The notes under the pieces were generated by a model. It did not search any database and was not told the origin of the DNA. It saw only the letters and a list, made by a program, of their open reading frames with translations. Below, piece by piece: positions 46,580 through 58,100 of a DNA stretch of 64,000 nucleotides; positions within the stretch are counted from its first letter, which is position 1, and every line of letters starts with the position of its first letter. The position numbers and the translations under genes are program-made. Source of the DNA: Lunularia cruciata (taxonomy: Eukaryota; Streptophyta; Marchantiopsida; Lunulariales; Lunulariaceae); the NCBI GenBank assembly GCA_948567375.1, contig OX419759.1, positions 33,891,493 through 33,955,492 on the forward strand, written 5' to 3'.

Positions 46580-47077
46580 GTGTTTAGATTCATCTTGGGG
46601 AACATGGAGAGTCATCAAGAGTGGAAATTGAGATTATGCAAGGTTCCCCAAGGGTTTGAGGTGATTGTAGGGGTGGATTTGAGGAAAAGAGAGTTTACAA
46701 TAGAATTTGAAGAGAGTGTTGAGAGGATCCAAAAACCTACACCACTTGGAGGAAAGAGTGAGTCTAAGTGCTTTCTATGTGGAGAGAAGGGACATAAGGC
46801 AAGTTCATGTCCATTGACCTTTGAGAGCAAGAGATTGAGGGAAAGGAGAGGCTTACTTGACTTGGGTTTGCATGTTGGACCTTCTTCACCAAGATTGGGA
46901 GGGAGAAGATCTAAGACCAAAGAGTTGTGTGAGGTTTGTGGAGTTGAAGGACTTCCAAAAGGACATGAGTGTAGTGGAGTAAAAGCACTTTTGGAAACTT
47001 TGGTGAAGGATCTTGGAGAGAGTCTTAGTACAGCTACAGAAATACTACCACCTTCATCAGCTAGTTCTCAAGATTAG
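46580..47077 (+). CDS. Upstream zinc-knuckle ORF of element C (ORF0)
   Basis: 165 codons, differing from the element A product at only about three residues. The knuckle CFLCGEKGHKASSC lies near residues 65-78 and the second cluster CEVCGVEGLPKGHEC near 115-130. The ORF ends 242 bp before the Gag ATG and in a different frame, so Gag would need reinitiation, splicing or an internal entry site. The ATG at 46580 is the first in frame, but spliced use from residue 22 onward is possible (see the leader entry). The function is inferred only from the zinc clusters: binding of element RNA or DNA. Confidence 0.7.
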   Translation: MFRFILGNMESHQEWKLRLCKVPQGFEVIVGVDLRKREFTIEFEESVERIQKPTPLGGKSESKCFLCGEKGHKASSCPLTFESKRLRERRGLLDLGLHVGPSSPRLGGRRSKTKELCEVCGVEGLPKGHECSGVKALLETLVKDLGESLSTATEILPPSSASSQD

Positions 47078-47234
47078 TGATGGAGATAATCTTTCAACTT
47101 ATGGATAAACTATCCATGAGAGTTAGATTAATATGCACTCTAGGATTTGATGTTGCTATAGAAATCTTGGAGCAACCTGAACCTTTTGTGTTCCCTAGAG
47201 TGGATTATTCTCAGATGGTGTTAGTCATGTATAT

Positions 47235-47253
47235 ACTCTATTAGTAATAGAGT
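47235..47253 (+). repeat. Small hairpin and purine tract before gag
   Basis: ACTCTATT-AGT-AATAGAGT forms an 8-bp hairpin. It is followed by an almost pure A/G run (about 47253-47312, with 17 consecutive A) up to the Gag ATG. The same layout precedes gag in A; in B the hairpin arm is altered. It may affect gag translation. Confidence 0.5.
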
Positions 47254-47319
47254 GAGAGAAAAGAAAAGAGAAAAAAAAAAAAAAAAATTGAGAGAAAAGA
47301 AAGATAGTGAGGGGTTAAG

Positions 47320-50300
47320 ATGGGGAAACTTCCGGTTTTCTTTGGCAAGGATGGAGAAGATGTGGAGGCCTTTGTGAGAGACTTCAAGAGAGCTTGCATA
47401 GGAAACAATGAGAGGAGGAAGAATGAGTGGGCCTCATTATTACCAGATTTCTTTGAGGATGCAGCACTTACATGGTATGAGTCAGAATACCAAAAGAGAG
47501 AGAGGAGAGAGGGGGAAGAGGAGTCTTGGGAGACTTTGACTTCAGCACTCATTGAGAACTTTCTTCCTGATGAGAGTTATGAGAGATTGATGAGTGAGGT
47601 TACATTTCTCAAGCAAGGAGATGGAGAGAAAGTGAGAGTCTATGTGGAAAGAGTGGAAAAATTGGAGTCCAGATTTCGCATAGTGTTGAGGAAGGGTGGG
47701 GATGATATGGAGACTACAATGATTGGCATAGGGGCCATGCTCACCAAGAATTTTGTGGGAGGATTGAGACCACAAATTAGAAGCAAGGTGAGATATGAGA
47801 AACCTTCTTCCAAGGTTGAAGCTATCAAGATCGCAATTCGTATGGAGGAGAGTTTGGAAGGGGATGAGAGTGATTTGGTGGTGAAGGAGGTTGTGCATCC
47901 TCCTCAAGGCTACAAGTATGGTGGAACTTCTGATACTTTGGTGACAAGGGTTGCACCACAAGTAGTAGTTGCTCCAGTTCTTGCACCTCCACCAAAAGAT
48001 CCACTCCAAACCATCACAGAACAACTTGCGGATCTCAAGATCAATGTGGTGCAATTATGGGAGAAGAGAGAGGTGGATCAGAATGTAGGGAGAGGGCCTA
48101 GGAGTTATGGAAACCATCCATATAGAGGAGGCCAACCAGCCAACAATTTCAATGATAGAAATTGTTTTGGTTGTGGGGGAAGAGGCCATATCCAAAGGAA
48201 TTGCCCAAATTCCACTTACCATGGAGGAAGGGGTTATGAGGGAGCCAATAGAGGGAAAGAGGGAGGTAGTGAAACCCAAGTGGCTCCTAATCCCAACAAA
48301 GGTAAGGGGATAGCATCCATAGATGTGGTTGAGAGCAAGTATGAGAAGGGAGAGTGCTCAAACTCCAAGGGTCTTAATTTGGAGCTTTTGGCACAAGAGA
48401 AGAAGAGAGCTCGTTTTGCAGAGGATGTTCACTCTTCTCAAGGATTTACTTCAAGCAAGGATACTCCTATGTCTACTAGGAGCACTCGCACCTCAACACC
48501 ATCAACAACAAAGACTCCAAGGAAGAAGTTGGGGATGGAGGACTTCTTGATCTCCAAGCAACAATGGAACTACAATGTGTTGGAGGATGTTGGTAGTCAC
48601 AAGGCTAACATCACAGTGGGCCAATTAATTGCTTTGAACCCTACCTTGAGAAAGGAGCTTAGAGGTGGTTTGAGTTCTACAAGGAGCAAGAAGAAGAAGA
48701 AGGCAAAAGTTCCAATATCAATGGGGGTGGTGGATGCCAAGCCAGCACCATGGGAAGCTTGTGAATATGCCTCCAAGATTGATGTGAGAGTGAATGGTCA
48801 CAACATCAAGGATGCATTGGTTGATGGAGGATCAGCAGTGAATGCCATGTCAGAAAGGTTGATGAAGAAGTTGGGTATGATACCCTCAAGAGCTTCAACA
48901 TTTGTGGTGAGCATGGCAAACAAGCAACAAGTTCGACCAGTAGGAGTGATGGATAAGGTGGTAGTTTCAGTTATGGGAGTTCAAAATCTCATGACTTTCC
49001 AAGTCTTGAAGGATTCAAGCTATGACTTACTTCTTGGGAGGCCATGGTTGAGAGCAGCACGCACAACTGATCGATGGCACAAAGGGTACTTAAGGATTGG
49101 GCCATCAAACCATAGAGTCACTGTTCCTGTGACTAACACCACCAACACTTCACATTCAGATACCCCATCTTCTGATTATTGGGAATCAGATTCTGAAGAA
49201 GGAGCTTCAGGTGTGGACACAAGCATGGAAGAGGAGACTTCCACGGAGGAGGATGAATCTGAATCTGATTCAGATGTGTATCCCTTGTGTGCTATGGATT
49301 TTGCACCTAAGCCAGAGGTTTTGAAGGACCCAGATAAATCACCATTGACACTTGAGGAGGTAGAGAGAAGGTTATCTACCCTCAAGTATGGCCCAAATGT
49401 TACCAAGGAGGAGAAGGTGAGATTTGAGGAGATTTTCCGCAAGTTCATCCATGTGTTTGCTTTTAGTTACAAGGATTTGAAGGAAGTCACCTTGGAGGAG
49501 CACAAGATAGAGGTGGAGTCACATGCAAGACCAATCCGCCAAAAGCAACGTCGCATTAGCCCACCAATATCTTTGGTTGTGAAGGAGGAGATTGATAAGC
49601 TCAAGGAGGCTGGATTTATCTTTGAGGTGGAGAATTCAGAATGGGTGTCTCCAATTGTCATTGTGAAGAAAAAGAATGGCAAGCTTCGGGTATGTGTGGA
49701 TTACAAGAAGCTTAATGCTGTTACCAAGAAGGACTACTACCCATTGCCATTCATTGATGAGATCTTGGAGGAGGTTGCAGGTCATGAGAGGTACAGTTTT
49801 GGAGATGGTTATAGTGGATATAACCAAATAAAGATTGCACCAGAGCATCAACAACTCACCACATTCACCACACCTTGGGGAACTTACGCTTTCAAGGTCA
49901 TGCCTTTTGGGCTTTGCAATGCTCCAGCCACATTCCAACGGTTCATGAACAAGGTATTTGAACCTTTCATTGGGAAATTTGTGAGAGATTTCATTGATGA
50001 CTTTTGTGTCTATGGGAGCAAGGAGGAGCACTTTGAGCACCTAATCAAAGTCTTGCAACGCTTGGATGAGGCAAATGCATCACTCAACCCAGAGAAGTGC
50101 ATTTTTGGATGTGAAGAAGGTCTACTTTTGGGGCACATCATCTCCAAGGATGGAATAGCAGTTGATCCTGAGAAGGTGAGGAAAATCTCAGACCTTCCAT
50201 TCCCTTCAAGCTTGACAAAGTTACGCCAATTCTTGGGAATGGTTGGGTACTATAGGAGGTTCATCTTCTCATTTTCCAACAAGGCTTATGCATTGACCAT

Positions 50301-50616
50301 CTACATGAAGAAGGGTGTAGATTACATGGTGATTTTGGAAGACAAGGAGGCTCTCAAAGCTTTTGAGGAGCTCAAGCAATCCCTTGTTGTAGCTCCAATT
50401 CTTGCTAAACCTGATTGGAGTAAGCCTTTCATCCTCTACACTGATGCTTCTAATGTAGCTATAGGATGCACTCTTAGTCAATTAGACCAAGATGGGCATG
50501 ATCATCCAATAGCTTATGCTAGTAGGCAGATGGTTTCAGCAGAGAAGAACTACTCTGTCACAGAGAGAGAAGGGTTGGCAGTGATCTTTGGTCTCAAGAA
50601 GTTTAGACACTATTGA
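47320..50616 (+). pseudogene. Element C Gag-protease-reverse transcriptase-RNase H, truncated by a frameshift
   Basis: 1,098 codons. Gag (MGKLPVFFGKDGEDVEAFV) is followed by the zinc knuckle at residues 282-295 (CFGCGGRGHIQRNC) and protease Asp 502 in ALVDGGSAVN. The reverse transcriptase has YSGYNQI, MPFGLCNAPATFQRF and FIDD at 891-894. RNase H has TDAS (Asp 1042). A one-base deletion near 50612 (element A reads CACTACTTGATT, C reads CACTATTGATT) creates TGA at 50614-50616. This cuts RNase H just before its end and removes integrase from the polyprotein. All other domains look intact, and element A is open across this site. Confidence 0.94.
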
Positions 50617-52145
50617 TTGGAGGGAAAGCCACAATTGTCACGGATCACAAGGCTTTGAAGTACATCTTCAACAAGCCTAATGTTGAAGGGAGACTAGCAA
50701 GGTGGATGATACTCTTGTCTGAGTATGACTACACAATTGAGGATAGGCCAGGAAAGAAACATGCAAATGCTGATTTGTTATCTAGAGCCTATGATCATGA
50801 TGGAGATGAGCCAGTAGATGATTCCTTCCCGGATGAGGAGCTCATGACAATCTCAGTCACTCAAGAGATTCCAATGGAGTACAAGGAGATTGTGGATTTT
50901 GTGACAAGAGGTAACTATCCAGAAGGGATGCATGCTAGGGAGAGGAAGGCCCTTGCAGCAAGATCTAGACCTTACACAATGGTGGAGGATATTCTTTTTC
51001 ACCAAGGAGCAGATGGTCTACTTCGAAGAGCAGTGGGTAAGGAAGAGTCTATCCTACTCATAAAGGAGTTTCATGAAGGTTTAGTATGTGGAGGACACTT
51101 TGCAGGAAAGGTGACTGCTTTCAAGATTCTAGATGCAAGTTACCATTGGAGAGGGATTTTCAAGGATTGTCTTGATTATTGCAAAACTTGTCATGTTTGT
51201 CAAGCTTTTGCTAGGAAGTCTACATCCACTCCACCACTTAGATCAATTCCATTGCTAGGACCTTTTGAGAAGTGGGGAATTGATTTTGTAGGACCTCTCA
51301 ATAGAACCCCAAGGAACAATCGGTACATTGTGGTAGTTACTGATTACCTTACCAAGTGGGTTGAGGCTAGACCATTGAGGGACAAGAATGAAGATGAAGT
51401 GGGTAGATTTCTTTATGAACGCATTATCACTAGGTTTGGATGCCCTTTGGAGTTGGTTTCTGATAGAGGAGGAGAGTTTACAGGAAGCATTACTACAGCC
51501 ATGCTACGACATTTCTCTATCACACATAGAGTAACTACATCCTATAAGCCAAATTCCAATGGCTTGGCAGAGAGAACCAATCAGACCTTGTGCATGATGT
51601 TGGCCAAAGATGCAGAAATGGAGGGGGCTAAACATCATTGGGACAAGAGGATTCATGCAGTTTTGTGGGAGTATAGGACAACCATGAAGACTTCCACTGG
51701 ATATTCTCCATTCCAATTGGTGTATGGTATTGAGTCTACCTTACCTATTCACTTTGATCTTCCTACCTTCCAAAGCATTCATAGGAGATTGAAGAAAGCA
51801 CAAGGAAGTGATGCAGGGAAGTCAAGGAAGGATCAACTCATGGAGTTGGAAGAGGCAAGAGCAGTTGCTATGGTTCGAGTGGAGCAAGCCCAAAGGAAAC
51901 AAAAGGAGAGCTATGACAAGAGGCAAGGCAAGAAGAAGGTGGAGCCTTTCAAAGAAGGTGATTGGGTAATGTTGTTTGATTCCATTCGATTCAAGAGAGT
52001 GCAAAAGAAGTTTTTGCCTAAGTACTTTGGACCTTTCATAGTAGAGAAGGTGTGGGGCAATTACACCTATGATCTCAAGGAGTTGGGAGGAAGACACTTT
52101 GATAGGATTAACCATGATAAGTTGAAGATGTACCATAGAAGGTAG
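50613..52145 (+). pseudogene. Element C integrase, out of frame after the deletion
   Basis: This is the continuation of the polyprotein in the next frame. It has no ATG of its own at the start (first codon TTG), so it would not be made independently. It holds the end of RNase H (TIVTDHKALKYIF), the integrase HHCC finger (FHEGLVCGGH, then CKTCHVCQ) and the core acids. In this numbering those are Asp 224 (GIDFVGPL), Asp 284 (VSDRGGEF) and Glu 320 (GLAERTNQTL), giving D-X35-E between the last two. A GPF module (KYFGPFIVEKVW) follows and the protein ends ...LKMYHRR. There is no chromodomain, so target choice must rely on something else. Confidence 0.92.
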
Positions 52146-52184
52146 AGAGACCTTCACTTTGAGGACAAAGTGAAAACTTAGTCC

Positions 52185-52193
52185 GGGGGTAAA
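52185..52193 (+). other. Polypurine-like tract of element C
   Basis: GGGGGTAAA directly precedes the TGTAAC of the 3' LTR, as in A and B. It is the probable plus-strand priming site. Confidence 0.6.
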
Positions 52194-52872
52194 TGTAACA
52201 CCCATTTGTGCATGTGTGTGGTATTGTGATATTTAGCTTGGTATTACAAGTACTTAAGAGATATTATTTATATAGAGATAAAGGATGGTTCTATATTAGT
52301 CATGGTTAGCTAAAGTTAGTCATAGCTAAGATAGATGGGACCTTACTTTAGAGGAAGTAGAAAAGATGAGCACCACTATTTTGGATTTTAGTGTGTTGAC
52401 TTGGTATTATTCCTAGGTGTTTGGCTTTGGGGAAAGAGTTGAGAACTCTTGGGCCCGCAAGCCTTTTTGTTTTGGATTCTTCTTTAGTCCAAGGATAGCC
52501 CATGTGAAGGAATCCTTGCTTTAGTGGTTGGGTCAAGATAAGGGGAATATGCCCATGTGAATGGATATTCCTTTCTACTTTTTGACTTTACTTGACTTTT
52601 AGTCTAGTAACTTGAGTTACTACGGTAATTAGTAACTTTGGTACGTAACTATTTCACAAGTATATAAACAAGGAGTGAGGAGGTACTCATCATCCTTTCA
52701 TTTGCAACTATCTCTCTTTCATTGAGTTCTCTAGTGAGCAATGTCTTGAGTCTTGGAGTGTTAGCCTTGGAGGAGTATGATGGAGTTGGGGTTCCTTGCC
52801 TTATTAGTCCATGGTGCGCTACCATAATAGCCATCAGAGGTTCATCCTGAGTGAGAGACAGGCCGGCTCATA
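52194..52872 (+). repeat. 3' LTR of element C
   Basis: 679 bp. It differs from the 5' LTR at a C/A near 52803 and at the very end, where CATA replaces CACA. Confidence 0.94.
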
Positions 52873-52876
52873 GATC
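52873..52876. repeat. Target site duplication of element C, right (GATC)
   Basis: Matches 45061-45064 and leads straight into the rest of the interrupted LTR (ATAACTATTTTGGACTCTAG). Confidence 0.88.
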
Positions 52877-53400
52877 ATAACTATTTTGGACTCTAGTGTG
52901 TTGACTTGGTATTATTCCTAGGTGTTTGGCTTTGAGGAAAGAGTTGAGAACTCTTGAGAGTCCAAGAGTTCACAAGCCTTTTTTATTTTGGATTCTTTTA
53001 TAGTCCAAGGATAGTCCATTTGAAGGAATCCTTGACTTAGTGGTTGGGTCAAGATAAGACCACATGATTAGGAGAATATTCCCATGAGTATGGATATTCC
53101 TTTAGCTTTTTGACTTTATTTGAATTTTAGCCTAAGAACTTGAGTTAATATAGTAATTAGTAACTTTGGTGCATAACTATTTCACAAGTATATAAACTAG
53201 GGATGAGGAGGTCCACATCATGCTTTCATTTACAACTATCTCTCTCTCATTAATTTTGCTAGTGAGCAGTGGTTTGAGTCTTGAAGTGTTAGTCTTAGAG
53301 GAGTATGATGGAGTTGGGGTTCTTTGCCTTCTTAGTCCATGGTGTGCTACCGTAATAGCCATCAGAGGTTCATCCTAAGTGAGAGATAGGCCGGCTCATA
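52877..53400 (+). repeat. Right part of the old solo LTR (E)
   Basis: It continues from 45064 and ends GGCCGGCTCATA at 53400. A short insertion repeats GAGAACTCTTGAGAGTCCAAG. With the left part the LTR is about 700 bp. No internal sequence adjoins it on either side, so it is a solo LTR. Confidence 0.88.
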
Positions 53401-55130
53401 GAACCTCTTCCTCTCTTCTTGTATATCATGGTAAAGTTAGTCAAGTCCCAATTCTAGAGCAAGAACTCCAAGTGTTTGCTCTGGATCAATGTAGTTCTAT
53501 AGTGAATTAACCATTTTTTTATTGCAAGAGATCTAAGGATAGCCTCTATTATTGTTCTATATGTTTTAGGTGTAGTTACCATGGTTCTTGATAGTAGTAA
53601 GAAAGAAAAATTTGTTGTATCTACTTTGAGTACTATGTATCACTTTAAGTGCTACCTCAATCAAAATGTAATGGACTCTCTTGGTTCTTGGCAACATGTA
53701 GAGTCTACTCTATTAGCTATGCAGGAAAATGACTCTCCAAAATGTGCAGTTGCTGGCCAAACTCCTCAATTTATAGCCCATATCCTTGGTTGTTCTTCAT
53801 CTCTTTGGTGGTTAAGAAGCTGGTAGGCACTTGCCATCTGCACATGCAAAGGCACATGCATGTCCTCCATGGTTAATTATCACTCTCCCACATGCAAAAG
53901 ATTCTCCACCAATCACTTTCCATGTGCCAATCTTTCCCATTGAGTCCTAATGGTTATCACTTCTATAATAGTCCTTGATGGCAATTCCTAACTAACTTGG
54001 TGGCACATTCAAATCATGGTAGCACTTTTGTACAAGTGTCAAATGGGTGCTCAGCACTCAAGCCTACAAGTGCTCAACTTGTAGGCACTCCAAGTGCTTA
54101 TCCTCTTGCAAGCACATGAGATTATCCTAAGTGCTTCTCATCTTGACTTGTATGACATCACTAAGAGTGCCACCTCTTTTTGGGCAATTCTCCTAGTAAC
54201 TATCAATCTCCATGGTCTTTTTCTAGTGCTTAAGCATGATTTGATAAGCAAAAGAAAATTTTGAAGAAATGGGAGCACCAAATAATCTCAAATTCATAAT
54301 AGAAATTTTATTTTTTTAGCATTGAGGTATTTGGCATGGCAATAATAGGCCCACTTCTCCATTCTAAAGAGACCATAATACAAATCCAATTGACATCTTC
54401 ATCTTGGGAGACATGGTATTCCCCAACATTACGCTCTTATTATTAGAAGATCATGTTGGATCTCATTGATACTCTTGTGTTCAATATGTGATGGCTTACC
54501 TCTTTCCAGTTTATACCTTCTTCTTTCAAATTCATTAGTTTACTTGGTGTGACAACTCGGCAAATATCACTTTTGTAGTAATCACAAAAGTAAAGTTCAT
54601 CCCTACAGAGATACAAGTCAGAAATGGTCAAATACAAAGAAAATAGTAACAATGTAGTTCTTCTTGATTTTGTCTTTAATCTCTTAGGTAGAAACCACAC
54701 CCAGAAGTAAATAGAAAGTGCTCAGCAATAATTTTTATCACAAATTACACTCCATAATCACAAATCATTCAAATCTTTCTAAACAAACTTGATTGTGATG
54801 ATTCAATCCTTCCCAAAATGGCTACTTCACTATAAAATGACTTCACCTTAGAATTGTGTTCCACTCCTCCACTAAAGGCACAACTTCCTCAATCAAAATT
54901 GCTTTGTATCAACCCTACACTGCACTCACCAATGCAAAATACTACCAGCACTATAATTCCTCTCAGATCTATCAAGGCATTGCTTTGATTGCCCTTCACT
55001 CAAGATCAAACACATAGAATGAAGATCAGTATTGTGGAATCCAACATCCAACAAACACATTGACTTGCACTTGATAATTCTCCAAACACTCCAAACACAA
55101 ACACAGGATTGATACTCAAAATTAAGCTCA
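53401..55130. other. No gene recognised; right part may be LTR of family X
   Basis: 53.4-54.4 kb has only short ORFs with no motif. From about 54.43 to 55.13 kb the minus strand continues the 3' end of copy X1 past its TATA-like box. It would be the transcribed part of an LTR, but a second copy for comparison is lacking in the window. Confidence 0.4.
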
Positions 55131-58100
55131 AGCGGCGAGCCTTGCTTCACAACACTTTGCTTTATCTATTCTCAAGAATAATGAATATTGAACATCTTAT
55201 TTCAAAGGCCCCCATTTAAATAGACTAAGCTCTTGATAGTTTCTAACTTCCTAAACCCATTCCTAACAACTTTAATAACCTACAAATCCAAAATGACAAT
55301 GCATCTCTTCATATTTGCCTCTTCTTATCTCAAAACTGGTCCTAATCCAATCCAATGTCTACTTCCACTTTTGCTTCTAAACCCGATGATCCTTTGATCA
55401 TTTCTCCTTCTTTGAGTTGCTCTAATTCTACTACATCTGCCACTATTTCTACTATTTCTTCACCTTGAACTACAATTTCACCCTTTTGAACCTTTCTATC
55501 TCTTTATCTCTTGACACACTCTTCTCTAAAGTCTCAAATAGTTAATCCAAAGACACATGCACTCATACGTCTCTTACTTTGGGTTTGTTATATATAGTAT
55601 TCCAAAGATTATCTAATTCCAATTTAATCAAATTCCATTCAAATCTTGATAGAAATGTTATTCTCTACATCTAAGATCTTCCTATCTATCCAAGTTCTAA
55701 GACTAATTAACAAGGCATTCAAGTCCTTGTCCTTTGCATTCTTATTCCTCATCTTCTGCACAAGTAATCGTTACTTGTGTAACCTCAATTCTTCCATTCT
55801 TCAACTTCAATGCTTAACCTCACCTTCATCTCTATGATCACTTCTTCAATCGATTCCGCTGAATGTTTCTTCTATCTCTCCTCCTCCATCACGGTTCTAA
55901 TTATTTTCAACTCTTCCTCATACTCCACTATATGATCCTCCAATGCCTTCACATACTGATCAATCTTTGCCTCCAATGTCTTCACAAGATCTCTCAGCCT
56001 CCCTACTTCTTGATGGCGCTTGTTTGATTCCCGTTGCCAAGCTGTTGTCTTCTCTTCTACTTTTTGTCGGAATGCATCAAGCTCTTCTTCCTTAGCTGCA
56101 ACAAATTCCCTTCTATTGTCTTGCTCTAACTTTACTGTGGATTGTAACTTTTCTACCCGAAGTCTCTCCTACTTGACTTCCTTCACCTTTACTGCCAGCT
56201 CTCTTCCTTGCTTCTCAAACTTCTCTTGCAGATTCTTGTTTATCTTCTTTTGCAATGCTGCATCTACTTGCAATATTTCTCTTTCTTCCTCTCCTCTAAT
56301 CATACTCTCCTGCAACTTCAAACTCTCAAATTCTAATTTTTCCAACACCTACAATACATTCTGCACATCGGGATGTCTGCTTTGCATCTCCTCCTCCTTC
56401 TTCTCCATCTGCAACAATAGTGGACACACAACATCTCAAAGGTACTCTACTCCCTCACACCATTCTTCCTCTTCTACCTTTTCTTCTGGGACTTCATTAA
56501 GCTTGTTCTTCCTGTTTGAGTCTGATGCTTTAATACAAAGTCTGGATCTTTGTATTGTCAATGATACATCATCCTCCAAACTTTCATTGTCATCCAAATT
56601 GATGATTTGATATGCCGCCTTCAAACTTTCTCCTTCTTGCATGTATTGCCTTGGCTCGGCCACCAATCCTTCTTCTTCTTTGATCACTAACTCCACCACA
56701 TTCCTTTCTTCTACCTCTTGTTGTTGAGTTTCTTCCTATAAGGAAATTAGCTTCTCTTGATCTTTCTGCACCTCAACTTCACCCTCACTCTCCTCACAGA
56801 ATTCTTCACTTTGCAAGGTTAATTCTACTTCTTCTTCCTCTGACCCCTCCAAAGCAGACTCTGCTTCTCCTTCCAATTTGACCTCCTCTTTTGGTGCAAT
56901 CTTCTAAATTTGCTTTCCTTCCCTCTACCCAATTCTTCTTAATTTATGAGGTTGCACTGGCAAGCTCTCCACCTCAGGTTGACTTCTTTTCTTCTTTATT
57001 GGCTGGAGTACAGACATCTTTCTATCTTGTCCCATTCTTGCATAATAGTCATCATTGTTTCTCAACTGCCAAATGTATTGTCACTCTTGGTCATTGGCTT
57101 CTTGATGTAGATCAGGATCAAAGTGAGATATAACCTTCTTCTTCTCATTGCTACTCAGAGAATTCAACCTGAGGTAGAAATGCATTGCAAAAGGAACAAA
57201 ATAGTGCGGTGGTGTCAAACTCCTCCAATTCAGCACCATCTACCGCATCTGTTGATAGGAACACTTTGCCTAGTTGATCGGCTCTCCTACAAACATTTTA
57301 TGAAAGAACACCGCCTACTACTTAGTAACATAGGTAGTGCACTCGGATTTAAACAAGGCCATCATTGTACTTACTATACTCCTCCACATTGGGTCCCAAT
57401 AAGTCTCCACCTTGTACCCATTCTTTGTATGCTTTGAGGTGAACAAATTTCTGATTTCTTGGGTTTCTTCTACAACTTCTCCTTTCCCCAAGAACATGGC
57501 CCCATGCTCTTCTCCACTCTCTTTTCCTAGCACCAATATCCAATCCAACTCTGTCCATCAAGCCAAAGTGACTCTCTTTCCTACTATCATTGGCCCATCT
57601 AAACAGTTATTGGCCGTGATCTCTACCATGAAATTGTGAAAAACACAAGTTCCAATTCCATGAAAGGAAATTAATACAAAGTTTACTAAGAACTTTAATG
57701 CAAGCCATCATGTCTAACCTCCTAATCACTGGATTCCTCATTGCAAGTGTAGGGCACTTCCTGATTTCCTTCATTCTACTCTCCTTTGTGATATGCTTCT
57801 GCAAGACAATTCTCCCATCACGTGGATGTGCAACACTCAATCCCTTTGGATTCCCCAAAACTTCACTCACTGCCCTCTTCTTCCCTGGTCTCCCTTAGGA
57901 AGACTTTGCAAAGGCAAAGGAAATTCACTTGTCATTTGTCTCCTTCTTGATTTGAAACCTGACTTTATAGTCCAAAGTTTCTCTATCATTCTTTGAATGC
58001 TTGTCTACCAAGAAATCATACCTTTTGCATGCACTTCTCCTATCATTGTCAATATCTCCCGCTTGTGCCTTAGCTATTTTTGTGTGCGGTACAATCTTGA

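Larger units (their letters stand above)
45065..52872 (+). mobile_element. Element C: nearly intact Ty3/gypsy retrotransposon inside an older LTR
   Basis: It spans 7,808 bp. Both LTRs are 679 bp and differ at about two sites. It has an intact tRNA-Glu primer-binding site, ORF0, gag-pol with a single one-base deletion, and a G-rich tract before the 3' LTR. A 4-bp GATC duplication flanks it. It inserted into solo LTR E of its own family. It is in inverted orientation to element A, 12.4 kb away. Confidence 0.94.

Noticed and set aside
47542-48054. 170-codon minus-strand ORF opposite gag in element C (also 29670-30182 opposite element A)
   Set aside because: It is a shadow of the highly biased gag codons. 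It is repeated only because A and C are near-identical, and it has no motif.
50613-52145. Element C integrase as a separate gene
   Set aside because: Its first codon is TTG at the frameshift. Element A is open across the site, so this is one polyprotein broken by a deletion.
51900-52145. Chromodomain at the integrase end
   Set aside because: The protein ends about 40 residues after the GPF motif, and none of the aromatic-cage sequence of a chromodomain is present.
24851-52872. Inversion between A and C as the cause of the strand switch
   Set aside because: A and C each have their own matching 4-bp target duplication, and the sequence on both sides of each rejoins correctly, so no exchange between them has occurred.
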